From the NCBI GenBank assembly GCA_015501605.1, contig JADNRZ010000013.1:1178001-1242000 (forward strand): a DNA stretch of 64,000 nucleotides. The letters run 5' to 3'. How positions within the stretch are numbered: position 1 is the stretch's first letter; every line of letters begins with the position of its first letter. Below, piece after piece: positions 23,595 to 37,300 of this stretch. A model generated the notes under the pieces. It saw nothing but the letters and a program-made list of their open reading frames with translations. It ran no database searches and was not told the origin of the DNA. Both the position numbers and the translations under genes were made by a program. The stretch comes from Panaeolus papilionaceus. Taxonomy: Eukaryota > Basidiomycota > Agaricomycetes > Agaricales.

Positions 23595-25417
23595 ATGTCA
23601 TTCAAACTTGAGATCACAGGAGAAGTTTCGATTGAGCCATGCGAGACTGTCTCTCTGTACAAATGGTGCATTCTGTATGAAATACCTTGACATACATACA
23701 TGACCCTTGCTAATTCCTTCGCCTCACAGTATCCTGGGTCCCACAGGCGCAGGCAAGAGCAGCGTAAGCGTCCATGGGCTTCGCATGTTTGCATTCCTTA
23801 CCTACCCTTGTTATTACCTCCGAATGTAGTTCATCGAAGCACTGGCTGGGGAGGGTCAATCCTTGGGGATCTCGAAGGATCAACTGGCCGGATTCACGCA
23901 AGAAGTCACTGCTTATCAAGTAAAGAATGCAATGGTGCAATGGTATGACGATACCTACACACTCTACCTAATCGACGCTCCTGGTTTCTCCGATAGCAAA
24001 ATATCGGAACTCGAAATCATAACAAAGGTGAAACAGTGGATGGTAGACAAGGGGTGAGTAGCAATATCATTGTAGTTTTGATGCCATCTTAACACCATAC
24101 ATTTCCACTTACATTCAATCAGTGTTTGGAGGGTCCATGGAGTACTGTATCTCAGTCCAATAACAGATACAAGAGCTCCAGGGAGCAAACGGCGAACTAT
24201 TAAAATGATTCAATTGCTCTTCCACAACTTTAGTTTCCAACATGTCAACATTGTCACCACTATGTGGGACAGGTTGAGCAACCCACAGGCCAAAAAGCGT
24301 GCAGAAACAAACTTCGCACAGCTCCAAGATGATATATGGAAGGTATTGTTATTTTGTCTACTACTATTATTTCTTTTGTAACTTTTTACACTGCAATTTC
24401 CAGGGCCCAATTAGTGGAGGTGCACAGATATTGAGGTTCCACAACGACTTTGATTCTGCAATCCAAATACTACAGAGTATTATCAACTTGAAAGATTATG
24501 GCTGGGCTCCTTTGATGGACAACCCAATCAAATCAGAGGATGCTTCTGCTCCATTCCTATACCAAGAGCTCCTCGATCGCATCAGTAATGCTCAACAAGA
24601 GAAGGAATACCTTCAACAGGAGAAGATGCAACTCATCACCTATCCTGACCCTCAACTTGAATCAATGGTGCTTTCGAGGCTTCCGGAGGTCAAGAACGAT
24701 CTGGCAAAGTTCTTAGGACAGCTTGTGGCGTTTGGTAGGCCGCCTCGTGGATTTAAAGGAGTACCAGAGCGATGTGTCTACCAGGATCTATTGGATCAGG
24801 TCAACGAGGCTCGGGAGGAGCAAGCAGCTTTGAAGCATGCTCTCGTGCACCTCCACACAAATCCCGATCATGTACGTGAGGCAACGCTCACACATCAACT
24901 GGATATTGTCGAACGGGATCTCGAGCAACATGTGACAACTCTCCTGGAGCGTGGCACTCCACCGGAGGGATATGAGAAAGGTATTTGTCACTTGTCTGTA
25001 ATGCTTCATTTGACTGACTGGCATTAAACATTAGCTTTGGAACATGCCCTTGAGCCATCATGGTCTCCGCCCTCGTCGAGTGGCCCCATCTCCATCCCCT
25101 CCAATCACACTGCAACGTCGGAGATAGCATCGACAGTTCCGATACCCGCCCACATTACAGCTCGGACTGCCACTCGTTCTGAAAACGATGTCAGCAGACA
25201 AGCTGCTGTTGAGCTGTCTCCATCCTCACCTGTACCCAACACTGTGTCTACCACAGCAACACCAGGCCGTGATGGCATGACAGTTCATCATCCCGCGTCT
25301 GCAACTCCTGAAGGCAGTGTCTCGTCACGAGTATCTCTCAAAGATCGCTTTAAAAAAGGTTTCCGATCTCTCAAGGACAAGTTCACATTTCACTCCAGAC
25401 GCGAGGGCTGTCGTTGA
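23595..25417 (+). CDS. AIG1/GIMAP-like GTPase, copy 3 (505 aa)
   Basis: Exons 23595-23674, 23730-23763, 23830-24053, 24123-24342, 24404-24980 and 25035-25417, all joined in frame. All motifs are intact, including both helical repeats and the basic tail (KKGFRSLKDKF), which is closest to that of copy 1 although the promoter is of the copy 2 type. Exon 1 is one codon shorter than usual. Variable windows read EPCETVSLYKW, QWYDDTYT, VWRVHG and FHNFSFQHV. The linker is about 10 residues shorter than in copy 1. Confidence 0.92.
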
Positions 25418-28400
25418 TAGCTAGTTGCTTCTCCATTTGTGTCAGGATTGTAGAGTGCAGTTGGTAGTTGGATTGTCATTTCTTCTTCTTTATGCTTCTC
25501 GTCCTTCGCCTCTTGCTACTATCCGTGTATTGAATCTGTCCGGTTTTGTCGTTACTCTATTTCCCGTTGATAAAATTGTCCCTTCTTTTAAAAAAAATCT
25601 TATTTCTTTCATTCTTGCCTCTACCCGGAAATGAACGATACTCCGCAGAAAACTGATGTAAACTCAGCAAGAGGATCGCTCTAACAACACCTCGCAAAAA
25701 CTGGGGTACTCGTTTAATAAAATAGTATTAGAATAACACATGTCGGTACACAGAGTGGCTGTCTATTCTAATATCATCCGCATGCGTAATGGGGGCACCT
25801 CAACCTCATTTACACCATTGACAAGATAAGTTGGTGATGCACTGACAGGTTGGGCAGAGGGATGCGGGTGAGGGTGAATGCATGGGATGAACGCAGTGCC
25901 AGCACTAAATAAGCGAATGGGATCACTAGAAAAGAATTGAGCCAATATGCGCGATGAACAAGCCATGCACAGCATACCCATTACTTGAGGATAGCATAAC
26001 TAGCGTCCACCGATATCTTGAATCCTTTTTGGTATTGTAGTCGTCGTAATTGCGTCACATCAGCCGTTGGCTGAGTCAGACTCGAAATGCGATGGGAGAC
26101 TGGAGTGCGTTGAGTGTGTCGGACTGAGTGACGCGTGCAATGTCTCTCAACATAGGCGTCAGATGAGTCGTTATGTTTTCGATTTGAGGCATGCAGAGGT
26201 GAAACCGAGGTTGGTGTTGGGACATTAGCACCATTAAATACTGTCGTCAAGGACGAGGTAAGGATGAGGGGATTACGCATAGAATCAAGGGAGCGGGTAA
26301 ACATGAGGGGCGACCGATGCGAGGCAAAATCGAACCTGATGAGAAAAGTCCTAAGGATACGGCATCAGCACCAATGCTTTCGTCTAGGATAAAGAAATCC
26401 TGACAAAACTTACAAAGAAAAGTCTCATCTCTGTCCCATGATATGCGATGTTGGTCGTATTCCCTCCAAAATCTCTACTTCATCACGCCGAATCGTTACA
26501 TCCAAGAGGTCAGACTTGGCCGATGAGATGTTGATGGTGACGAAGGTGACACATTGAGCGGAAAAACACGCTCGCAGCGGAAAAAAGTGGAGACCCGTGG
26601 ACACGACGGAGACGATGATCAAAGGATTGACAGGACTAGATGCGATAAGTCAATACATGCCGTCGTTTTTCTGTTGATAAAATATACACTCACCGGTTTC
26701 CTGCGGATAGCCCAACTATACACAGCTTCAACCTGTAAGGTACTTCAGCGTGCACTAAATGTTGTCGATGAGGGTTGATTGCGAGGCTTGTCGCTCTTGC
26801 TCATGGTTGTCAGTCTAAGCTGGGTTGTATTCGTCAATTTGCAGCTTGTACTTGGGGTCACAACAACCTTGGGGCAACGATGACAAGGTGTTGGATATTT
26901 GGCGTAGATTTGAGCGATAGTGCAACGGAGACTGGGAAGGATGAGCAAATATTTAAGCTCTGGTTGCTGGTGGTTGTGGTTGATGGGTAGTGTAGCCAAG
27001 ACGGTTTTTGGACGGGTTCAACCATGACTCTAAACCCTGCTGATGTACCAAGTGTCAGCACCACTAATTATGATCGTTGGTGTAAGGAGCTCACAGACAA
27101 TTTTACGCCTCCAATCCCAAATCATAGTGTACGTCGGCCCGTCACACACATATTCCTCCAAAATCCGTTCAATGTCCGTCCATTTGTGGGATGAGGGTGG
27201 ACCACATGGACGATGTTTAGGTGCGACGAGCACCTTGGAAACTTGGACTACGAGTGGTAAAGGATGAACGGACGTCAGGCAGAGGGTGGTATGTGGCATT
27301 GGATGGGGAGGCGTGTCATCTGTGGAATAAAGTCAACCACGACGCTGAAGTGCTGCACACGAATACACACATACCATGCCAAGCGTCAGCATCTTCGTTC
27401 CCAATTGAAGGGTACAAAGAGACTGAAAATAAATTCTCAATCTCGCCATGACCAAACCGCCTAGTACGTCGACAAATGGCATCCTTAACTGAAAGTGTAC
27501 TGTGATCCCACTCCATAATCCGAGGTATGTGAAGTAAGGTTAGGGATTTGGGTGGTGAAAGGATGAAAACAGGTTGTCGGTGAATATGACCATAGATTTG
27601 GAACGGTGTGGCAGAAGACGGGTCTCTAGTTGGTCCCAGGTCTCATGCGGATTCGCAATATGTACTACGCCTAGCATGTAGTTGATTGAGATTCAAGCAG
27701 TCAACGTCTTAACATCCACGCCAGATATGTATAACTAGAATAATAACATGTATGTGATGAGCGTTTAGTAACTTCAGGGAAAAAAAATGGACGAGACACT
27801 TACTGTGCGTCAACATGATGTTGGGATGACTGTAGGCTCCCTCGTGTCGCGTCTGTCGCTGATGGTCATTCCGAGAAACATGTTCTGACAACGGTATAAG
27901 GGTATAGACTGTCAGGAGGTAGGCTTTGGTGAGCCATTGAGTGGTTTAGAGCAGCTCGTTCGCAGGCGAGGCCATGGAGGAACTGGTTCTGGTTGAAGAG
28001 TGGCTTAGCACAGCCACTTGTTCCTTCCCCAATTGGAATAAATCAGTGAGCCTGAAATGTTGCTTCAGGCTTCAGCTTTGTTCAAGAGCCCGCTCCACAC
28101 GAGGGGTAGGTGGCCCATCGCCGTCGTCGCTATCATATCTTTCAGCGCAGTTGACTTGGGTGTAATCTAAAATTAGATCACCTCGTCTCTCGTGGTCTCC
28201 GCACCCTTCCTGGTCTCGACTATCATCATCCCTGTGGCCTCCTCCTTCATCCTCGCTCACTTCCCATCCTTCCTTCTCATCCCTTTTCATGTTTAAATCC
28301 ACATTCACACTTCAATTTTACAAATATTTATGCTCTCACAATCCGCACGCTCATCAACAAGGATCAACACAAATGCAAAAAAGTACCCAAGATTTTTTTC

Positions 28401-30597
28401 GTGGTCAGATGAGCATAAAATAATGTCAAGTAAAAACGGCGGAAAGGGTGAATATGAAATACGAGGGCAATCAAAACTGATCCACCATCATGCACTCCGA
28501 TACAACTCGTGATCAAATTTAATCGACCAACCTCATCCAACCACAACACTCTCCTCTTCTCCCATCATCATACCGTAACCCGCTCCCTCCTCCCTTCCAA
28601 CACCACGCTCCTCAAACCCAAACGTCCCTAAAGTGCCCTACCACATCTCCAACTCTGCATCACTACACGTCAATGTGTCCATTCAGACGATTAATACATT
28701 GTCACGGTGAGACGAGGATATCCTCACGATGAGGCGTCCCATCCCTGGCTCGTAGAACGCGGGGAAAAGAGGAAAAGAAGTTGGAAAATGAAAATTGTGA
28801 CATCCAGCCCTTGGATGACTGGAACCTAACCGTTGGGTTATAGACCAACGTGAACGAGGCTGGTAATAGTACGCATATATCAAGGAAAAGCTGGAAACGA
28901 GGGACGGGAGGACGTAAAAATATGAAATAGAATAAAAATAACGAGCTCTCCTTCATCTTTGACTCGTACAGCAGATGCGGAGGGTTAATGTAAAAAGCAA
29001 GGGTTAAATGACAGAAATCATCCACATGCCAACGACTCATGGACGACTGACATAGCCACCCTCTAGCTCACAGACGGCGAGGATGAGCGGAAAAAATGAA
29101 TAAAATCACCAAAACGGTGAGTCTATGGAAATAAACGAAATAAATGAAAAACAATTCAGCCCCATTGGCCACGCATAGGTAGCTGATATCAGAACAGACT
29201 AACGGCGCGGGACAAGGGACGAAACCATCTCTGCTCACCTGCTGACTACTTGTAGATGAACAGTTGGCCTCTGACTGGCTCATAGGCCTGTCGGATAGGA
29301 AGAGAGAATATGTAAATGACTGTTCACTTCACGGTGCAGAACACCCATAGGTGTTCACTCCAACGTCTGGCTGATAGACCAGTGTGGTGAAGAAATGGAC
29401 AAAAAATGGATTGAAAAACAGGAATAGATCCATCCTAGCCACGCAGAGACGACTAGTAGCCTCCGCTAGCTCGTAGATCAACGACTGGCGAGGTGAAAGT
29501 GAAGGATAAAATCAAACAAAACCCTTCCCCGTGTCGGAAACCACCCTCTGGTTGATGTACCGGTGGTGATGAGGACGAGTTCCGGAGTAAACGAATTAAA
29601 TATCTAATCCCGGACTGACCGTCAGTCACAACAACCTGGTTTATAGACCAGATGGCCTCAGGATCAGGAAAAGGAATGGAAAGAAAGAAAACAAAAAGCG
29701 GCTGCAAGGGGTAGGCATAGAGGTGGTGAGAGCACTCACTCATACTCAGAGCGTTAGAGTGTGAAAATTCCCCATGAACTGGGGCAAGTCCTGGAAAATA
29801 AGTGAAATGTTAGCAGATATGAGCTCCTAGAGACTCACCGGGATACCCTAACACACATATACATATCCCGTTCCCTCTCAATGTCAGAGGTCTTCAGAGA
29901 ATTTGGGCACAATTAAAGCGACCTGAGCATAGGTCAATGATTCTTTGTACGTCGGTTCCCAAGGATTGCGCACGGAGTAGTATCCGGGAGAGCGGAAAGG
30001 AGGCGAGATGGTGGTTGTGGTGGGGTTTAAGGATCAGCCAACGTGACAGGAATCAACGTTACAACCTTGTGTCAGGTTTGATTTGGTCACTGTGTAACAC
30101 CGGATTCTAAAAATAGATTGGCCCGACCTCACCGCGCCAGCCTGCACTCCCTTGTCAAATGCATCATCAACGCCAACTCATGCATATGTACGTCATAAGA
30201 AGAGCTTGAAGATTAAGATACACTGATCTGCTCTTCGCTTTTCTTGTCGCTATCGATCCTACACATCTACAATCCACCTTAGCGACTTCCCTCCTTGTTT
30301 TCATGATGTCATCTCATTCATTACCCGCAATCCAAGAGAAAAATTGGGTATATAACAAAGCAAAGTGAAGGAGAGGAAAGAAAAAAAAGACGAAGAAAGA
30401 GAGAGAGAAGGTAATCATCAAAATAAGCATCAATGCACGCAAAATCCAATATGAATCCACCCAGCTTGAGAGGTGAGAAATACTAGGGGGACGAGCAGAG
30501 CGCAAAACTCGATGTGTGCAGGTCGTATTCGCCCCATACAGTAACGGTACGCACAACCGGCGGGAGATAATTTGATGAAATCAAAAGTACTTCTCAC

Positions 30598-30991
30598 CTA
30601 CATTTCCAACAACCCCCGCCTCCTCATCCCACACACGCCTGTATCCTCCCAATGTCGCCACACTTTCACCCTTGCAAAGGTCGTCCCACCCAACGCCTTC
30701 TGAGTCAAACGACTGCTCACACAACACACGATATTACTAGCCGGTGCAATGACGTCCACAATCGTCTCATAAGCTAATCGTTGTTCCGCGAACAGGGTGT
30801 TGTTCGTTGCTTGAGGAGTAAAGGTGGAGGTGCGGTATCAGTTATGCAAGCGAAGAGCGAGAAGTCAGCAATATGGATTTGGGGAGGAGGATAGAGCGAC
30901 CCAGAGTCATGGGTCATCGTATTATGAGGAGAGACGGACAATGCCATGAGGGGTTCGCATAATGCACTTAGAGAGTGGTGCTTCGAACGAG
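30598..30991 (-). pseudogene. BTB gene relic (exon 2), unit C
   Basis: Aligns with BTB exon 2 on the minus strand; GTGAGA donor at 30592-30597 and CAG acceptor at 30992-30994 persist. The interior is frameshifted. Very close in sequence to the unit A relic on its left half and to unit B on its right half. Confidence 0.65.
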
Positions 30992-32174
30992 CTGGGGAGA
31001 GGCTAGATTGGGCTGTACTGCGAGATCTGCATTGCATTCCTCAACACATACTGGCAGAGGATGACAGACGATAGGGTTGGATGGGCATGGTATTCTTATC
31101 TCAAGTAGTAGTGGGGGTGAGTGGCAATTACAGTCTTCCATTTCATTTTATTTTAGGCCTATATCTTGCGCAATGGTTTCAGCTTATGAGATCGACTCTC
31201 ACTCATGTCATCATATTACACCCCGATATCGTGCACCAAGTTCCATTGTACCTTTATTCAGTTTGGGCAACAAATTATCAGAATCTCGGAAGAACCGACG
31301 GACACTTCACAAACATTTAATTCCTAATATCATGACCAATCGCACTCAACACGAAGAGTTCTAAGCTGGGAAATCAAATACTCCTTGTAACACAATCGAA
31401 TCACAACTGCATCTATATGAAACACAGTATTTTTTGCTAAGGGAATGGATCTGGGGTGCGGGCGGGTTTACCATATATAAACGGGAGGTACTGGAGACCA
31501 TAATCGTGGTTCGCACGTACATATGATGCTCTATAATTTAAGTCGAGGTGTCGAAGTGGTAGAATAGCAAGGAAAGACAGGTTGCTGTTGTCCAGGACGA
31601 ACCTCTCAGTGGACGGGTGCATACTGCCCCTACACCATACCGATCATGGGTAATTCATTCTATCCCAACCGCAATAAAAGGATTCAAATTAGGGATGAAC
31701 ATCGTTATGCTGAGTGAGAATGAAGATGAAGTGAAAGGACACGAACGGAAATCAAGATATACTGACACCACCTCTGGAAGACGATTGACGATGATGCGCG
31801 CGCTATATTAACGATGCCTCAGAGCTAACACGCGTTTCAATCATTCAGCCGATGAAATAGGATGACATGATTGGGAGATGGTGGCTTGTCATGCTCCGCT
31901 CAGGGCGTAGCGATATCTCTGAGTGAACCTTGATATTTGACAGGTGATGCTTGCAGCTATATTGAACATCCGACCCCATTGTATTGAGTGTGAAGTTGGG
32001 ACGTAGCTCTGATTTGTCAGTTCCTTGATTTCACTCCAGATAAGCGACTGATCGCACGAGCGCGTGAGCATAGAATCAAGAGATGCGTGAACCTGAGGTA
32101 CATTACCCACGGTCGTCTTCCAGCGTAAAACCACGACGCGAGTGGACAGGTTTGAGATCATTTCAATACCCGAA

Positions 32175-32348
32175 ACACAGCCGATAAGATTAGATTCACT
32201 GATCAGATAGATTTGACAGCATGAATGTCAGGTGCCGCTCAACGCCTCATGGTGCCGCTACGCCGCAATCATCGATAAACATTTTCCAATTTACAACCAC
32301 CATAAACAATACTTGCGCTTATTGAATATCAAGCTACTGCTAAGCAAA
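32175..32348 (+). promoter_or_regulatory. Proximal promoter and leader of GTPase copy 4
   Basis: Copy 2 type proximal region, with TGATCAGATA and the AT-rich leader; looks intact although the gene behind it has a stop. Confidence 0.45.
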
Positions 32349-34336
32349 ATGCAACTGCAAGCCACACTTAAAGTTGCAGGAGAAGTTTCGATTGAGCCAT
32401 GCAAGTCCGTCACGCGAGATTACTCCTGGTGCATTCTGTACGAAATACTTCATATACATACATGACCCTCGCTAAATGCTTCGCCTCACAGCTGTTGTAA
32501 TTCGGTATTTCCGTATTAGGTAGTCACCCCAGAATCCCCAAATTGGGGTATTCCGTTACATAATATACTAAGTTGAACTTCACTCTTACCATCATGTATC
32601 GTTGTATATCACAAAAACAGCATCCTGGGTCCCACAGGCGCAGGCAAGAGCAGCGTAAGCGTCTATGGTCTTTGCACGTTTGCTTTATTTACTTACCCTT
32701 GATATTCCCTCCAAATATAGTTCATCGAATCGCTGGCTGGAGAGGGTCAATCGTTGGGGATCTCGAAGGATCAACTGGCCGGATTCACGCAAGAAGTCAC
32801 TGCTTATCAAGTAAAGAATGCAAAAGTGCAATCAGATTTCTTTACCCGCACACTCTACTTAATCGACGCTCCTGGTTTCTCCGATAGCAAAATATCAGAA
32901 CTTGAAATCATAACAAAGGTGAAACAGCGGATGAATGACCAACAGTGAGTAGCAATATCAATGGAAATTTGATTTTGTTTCAACGCCAAATATTGTTGCT
33001 TACATTCAATCAGTGTTGGGGTGATTTGTGGAGTGCTGTATCTCACCCCAATAACTGATACAAGAGCTCCAGGGAGCAAATGGCAGACTATTAAAATGAT
33101 TCAATTGCTCTTGGACAACCGTGGTTTCCAACATCTCAACATTGTCACCACTATGTGGGACAGGTTGAGCAACCCACAGGCCAAAAAGCGTGCAGAAACA
33201 AACTTTGCACAGCTCCAAGATGATATCTGGAAGGTATTGTTATTTGTTTATTTGCTTTATTTTTATATTTGTAACTTTTTACATGTTGATTCTAGGGCGC
33301 AATTAGTAGTGGTGCAAAGATATCCAGGTACCACAATGACTTTGATTCAGCCATCCAAATACTACAGAGTATTATTGATTTGGAACCTATAATCTTCGCT
33401 GTGTTGGGTCAGAACTCAATCGAATCCAAGGATGCTTTTGCTCCACTCCTATACCAGGAGCTGCTTGACCGCGTCAGCAATGCTCAACAGGAGAAGGAAC
33501 ACCTTTGAGAGGAGAAGATGCGCCTCATCACCAATCCTGATCCACAACTCGAATTGGTGGTGCTTTCGAGGCTTCCAGGGGTCAAGAACGACCTGGCAAA
33601 GTTCTTAGGACAGCTTGTGGCGTTTGGTAGGCCACCTCCAGGATTCGAAGGAGCACCAGAGCAATGCATCTACCAGGATCTACTGGATCAGGTTAATGAG
33701 GCTCAGGAGGAGCAGGCCGCTTTGCGAGCCGCTCTTGCTCACCTCCACACAAATCCTGATCGTGTACGTGAGGCAACGCTCACACGTCAACTGGATCTCG
33801 TTGAACGGGATCTCAAGCAACATGTGACAACTCTCCTGGAGCATGGCACTCCACTGGAGGGATATGAGAAAGGTATTTGTCACTTGTCTGTAATGCTTCA
33901 TTTGACTGACTGGTTTTGAACATTAGCATTGGAAAACGCCCTTGGGCCAACCATAATACCAGAGGAGGCCCTACCATCATGGTCTCCGCCCTCGTTGAGT
34001 GGCCCCATTCCCATCCCCCCCAATCACACTGCAACGTTGGAGATAGCATCTACAGATCCGATTCCCGCCCACATTACGGCTCGGACTGCCACTTGTCCTG
34101 AAAACGACCGCAGCGGACAAGCCGCTGTTGGGCCGTCTCCATCCTTGATTGTCCCAGATACTGTGTCTACCACAGCAATACCAGGCCGGGGTGATATGAC
34201 GATTCGTCATCCCGCATCTGCGACTCCCGAAGGCAGTGTCTCGTCACGAGGACCTCTCAAAGATCGCTTTAACAAAGGTGTCCAATCTTTGAAGGACAAA
34301 TTTACATCTCGCTCTAGACGCGAGGGTCGTCGTTGA
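32349..34336 (+). pseudogene. AIG1/GIMAP-like GTPase, copy 4, with nonsense codon
   Basis: Exons 32349-32437, 32621-32654, 32721-32944, 33014-33233, 33296-33872 and 33927-34336 keep the frame, but exon 5 has TGA at 33506-33508 where other copies have CGA or CAA/CAG-type codons (copy 1: CGA). As it stands the product would be 259 residues: the whole G domain and the first turn of repeat A, without the rest of the repeats, linker and tail. Everything after the stop remains open, so the change is recent. Intron 1 carries a 129 bp insertion at its 3' end and must use the acceptor supplied by it (32619-32620); use of the old acceptor would lead to an early stop. The gene may be a young pseudogene or may make a G-domain-only protein. 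Variable windows read EPCKSVTRDYSW, QSDFFTRT, VGVICG and LDNRGFQHL. Confidence 0.85.
32492..32620 (+). mobile_element. 129 bp insertion at a splice acceptor
   Basis: Inserted exactly after the CACAG acceptor of intron 1; it ends in AAAACAG, so a usable acceptor again abuts the exon. Termini share CTGTT/AACAG, and ACAG occurs on both sides as a possible target duplication. Inside are a near-consensus branch site TACTAAG (32566-32572) and a CCCCAA/TTGGGG palindrome. Absent from the other six copies. Resembles a small introner-like MITE. Confidence 0.8.
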
Positions 34337-37300
34337 TAGCTAGTTTCTTCTCCATTCGCGTCGGGGTTTGTAGTGTGTAGTGAATAGTTTTATTGTCATT
34401 TCTTCTTGCCTTATGCTCCTCGATCTCCGCTTATTGTTACCATTCATGTATTGAATCTGTCCGGTCATGTCATCACTTTGTTTACTGTCGATAAAATTGA
34501 CCTCTTTTTTTTACAAAAAATTCATGATTCTTTTGTCTTCGTCTCAACACGGAAATGAACGATACTCGTCAGAAACTCAGCAAGAGGATCGCTCTAACAA
34601 GGCCTCACAAACAGGGATAGTTGTTAGTAAAATAATATCAGAATAACACGTGTAGGTACAGAGTGACTGCCTATTCTAACATTGTTTCAACGCGTATCGT
34701 GAGCACCTCAACCTCATTCACACCGTTGACAAGATGAGTTGGTGATGCGTTGACACGTTGAGCAGAGGGATGCGGGTGAGGGCGAATGCATGGGATGAGC
34801 ACGGCATCGGCACTGAATAAGGAAATGGGATCACTAGAAAAGAATTGAGCCAATATGCATGGTGAATAAGCAATGCACGACATACGTATTTCTTGAGAAT
34901 AACCTACCTATCTTCAACCAATATCTTGAATCCTCTGTGTATACCCGCATCAGATTCGATATGGGATGAGAGACGGGAGCGCGTTGAGCATGTCGGGCTG
35001 AGTGACACGTGCAACGCCTCTCTCCCAGCATAAGAGTCGGATGAGTTGTTACGTGTCCGAGTTGAGGCGGGGAAGAGGTGAAGTCGAGGTCGAAGTTGGT
35101 ATAGGGAGATTGGCACTATTAGATACTGTGGTCAAGGATCGGTGACACGAGGTAATGATGAGGGGATTACACATAGAAATACAGGGAGCATGTAGAAATG
35201 AGGGGAGACCGATGCCAGGAAGGAGTGAACCAGATGGGAAGCGTCCTAGGGATACTGCATCAGCGCCAACGGTTTCGCCTAGGATAGAGAAATCCTGACA
35301 AAACTTACGAAAAAAAAGAGAGAGCCCAATCTCTGTCCCATGAAACACGATGTTCGTCGCATTCCCTCCAGAATCTCTACTTCATCACGCCGAACGGTAC
35401 ATCCAAGGAGGCAGACTTGGCCGATGAGATATTGATGGTGACGAGGGTGACACGTTGAGCGGAAAAACACGCTCGCAGGGAAAAAAAGTGGAGACCTGTG
35501 GAGACGATGGAGACGGGGATCCAAGGATTGACCGGACTAGAAGAGATAAGTCAATAAATCCCATCGTTTTTCTGTTGATAAAATAAACACTCACCGGTTT
35601 CCTGCTGATAGCCCAACTATACACAGCTTCAACCTGTAAGGTACTCCAGCGTGCACTAAATGTTGTCGATGAGGGTTGACTGCAAGACTTGTCGCTCTTA
35701 GTCTAAGCTGGGTGGTATTCGTCAATTTGCGGCTTGTGCTTGGGGTCACTACAATAGGGCGGCGACGATGGCGAGGTGTTGGATATTTGGCTTAGATTTG
35801 GGGGATAGTGCAGTGGAGACTGGGAAGGATGAGCACAGATTTTGAGCTCAGGTTGTAGTGGTTATAGTTCATGGAGGATGGGCGAAATAGCAGAGACGGT
35901 TTTGGACGAAATCAACCACAACTCTAAAGCCAAGTGTCAGCACCACCATTTATTGTCGTTGAGTGCAAGGGGCTCACAGACAATTTTACGCATCCAATTC
36001 CCAAACCACAACTCACGTTGGCCCGTCACATCCAGACGCATCCAAAATCCATCCTGTGTCCATCCATTTGTGGGATGAGACTGGACGACAGATAGACAAT
36101 GATTAGGTGCGATGAGCACCTTGGAAACGTAGACTACGAGTGGTAAAGGATGAATGGGCGTTAGGTAGAGGGTGGTACGTGGCATTGGGTGAGGAAGAAT
36201 ATTATCTGCGGGATAAGGTCAACAACGACGCTGAAGTACTGCAGCCTGATACGTACGTACTATACCAAGCGTCAGCATCTTCGTTCCCAATTGAAGGGTA
36301 CAAGGAGACTGAAAATAAATTCTCAATCTCGCCATGACCAAACCGCCTAGTACGTCGACAAATGACATCCTTATCCGAAAGTGCACCGTCATCCCGTTCC
36401 TAATGCGGAGTACGTTGAAGCAAGGTCGAGATTTGGTTTCTGAAAGCATGCAACGAGGTTGGCGGTACATAGGATAGTGGATTTGGAACTCTGTGGCGGA
36501 AGCCAAGTCACTAGTTGGGCCCAGTTCCGATGCGGATATACGAGAGGTACTAGACGGAGCATGCTGTTGATTGAGATTCAAGCAGTTGACATTTTAACAT
36601 CGACCCCAGATAACTGTAACTAAAATAATAATGTGTAAGTGATGAGGGTTTAATAACTTCAGGAAAAAAAAATGGACAAGACACTTACTGTGCGTCAACA
36701 TGATGTTGGAATGACTGGAGGCTCCCTCATTTCGCGTCTGACGCTGATGGTCATTCCGAGAAACATGTTCTGACAACGGTATAAGGGTATAGACCATTTG
36801 GAGGTAGCTTTCGTGAGCATTGGGTGGTTTAGAGCAGCTCGTTCGCGGGTGAGGCCATGGAGGAACTGGTTCTGGTTGAAGAGTGGCTTAGCACAGCCAC
36901 TTGTTCCTTCCCTAATTGGAATAAATCAGTGAGCCTGAAATGTTGCTTCAGCTTGTTCAAGAGCCCGATGCACCGCCACGAGTCTGGGCCAGTATGCCAT
37001 CTTCGACTCCACACTAGGGGTAGGTGGCCCATCGCCGTCGTCGCTATCATATCTTTCAGCGCAGTTGACTTGGGTGTAATCTAAAAATAGATTGCCTCGT
37101 CTCTTGGTGCCTCCGCAACCTCCCTGGTCTCGACTATCGTCATCCCTCCGGCCTCCTCCTTCGCCCTCGCTCGCTCCTTCCCGTCCTTCCTTTTCAGCCC
37201 TTTTCATGTTTAAATCCACATGCACACTTCAATTTTACAAATATTTATGCTCTCACAATCCGCACGCTCGTCAACCAGGATCAAGATGAAGGTAAAAAAG

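Larger units (their letters stand above)
25418..32348. repeat. Spacer unit C, standard core
   Basis: Clean copy of the common spacer without large insertions, almost the same length as unit A. Relic introns at 26636-26693 and 29791-29838, conserved minus frame at 28072-28308, boxes at 28167 (CTAAAATTAG) and 30107, BTB relic at 30598-30991. Nothing supportable in 31100-32174 apart from a minus frame (31889-32161) that recurs before copies 3, 5 and 7 and has no known family. Confidence 0.85.
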
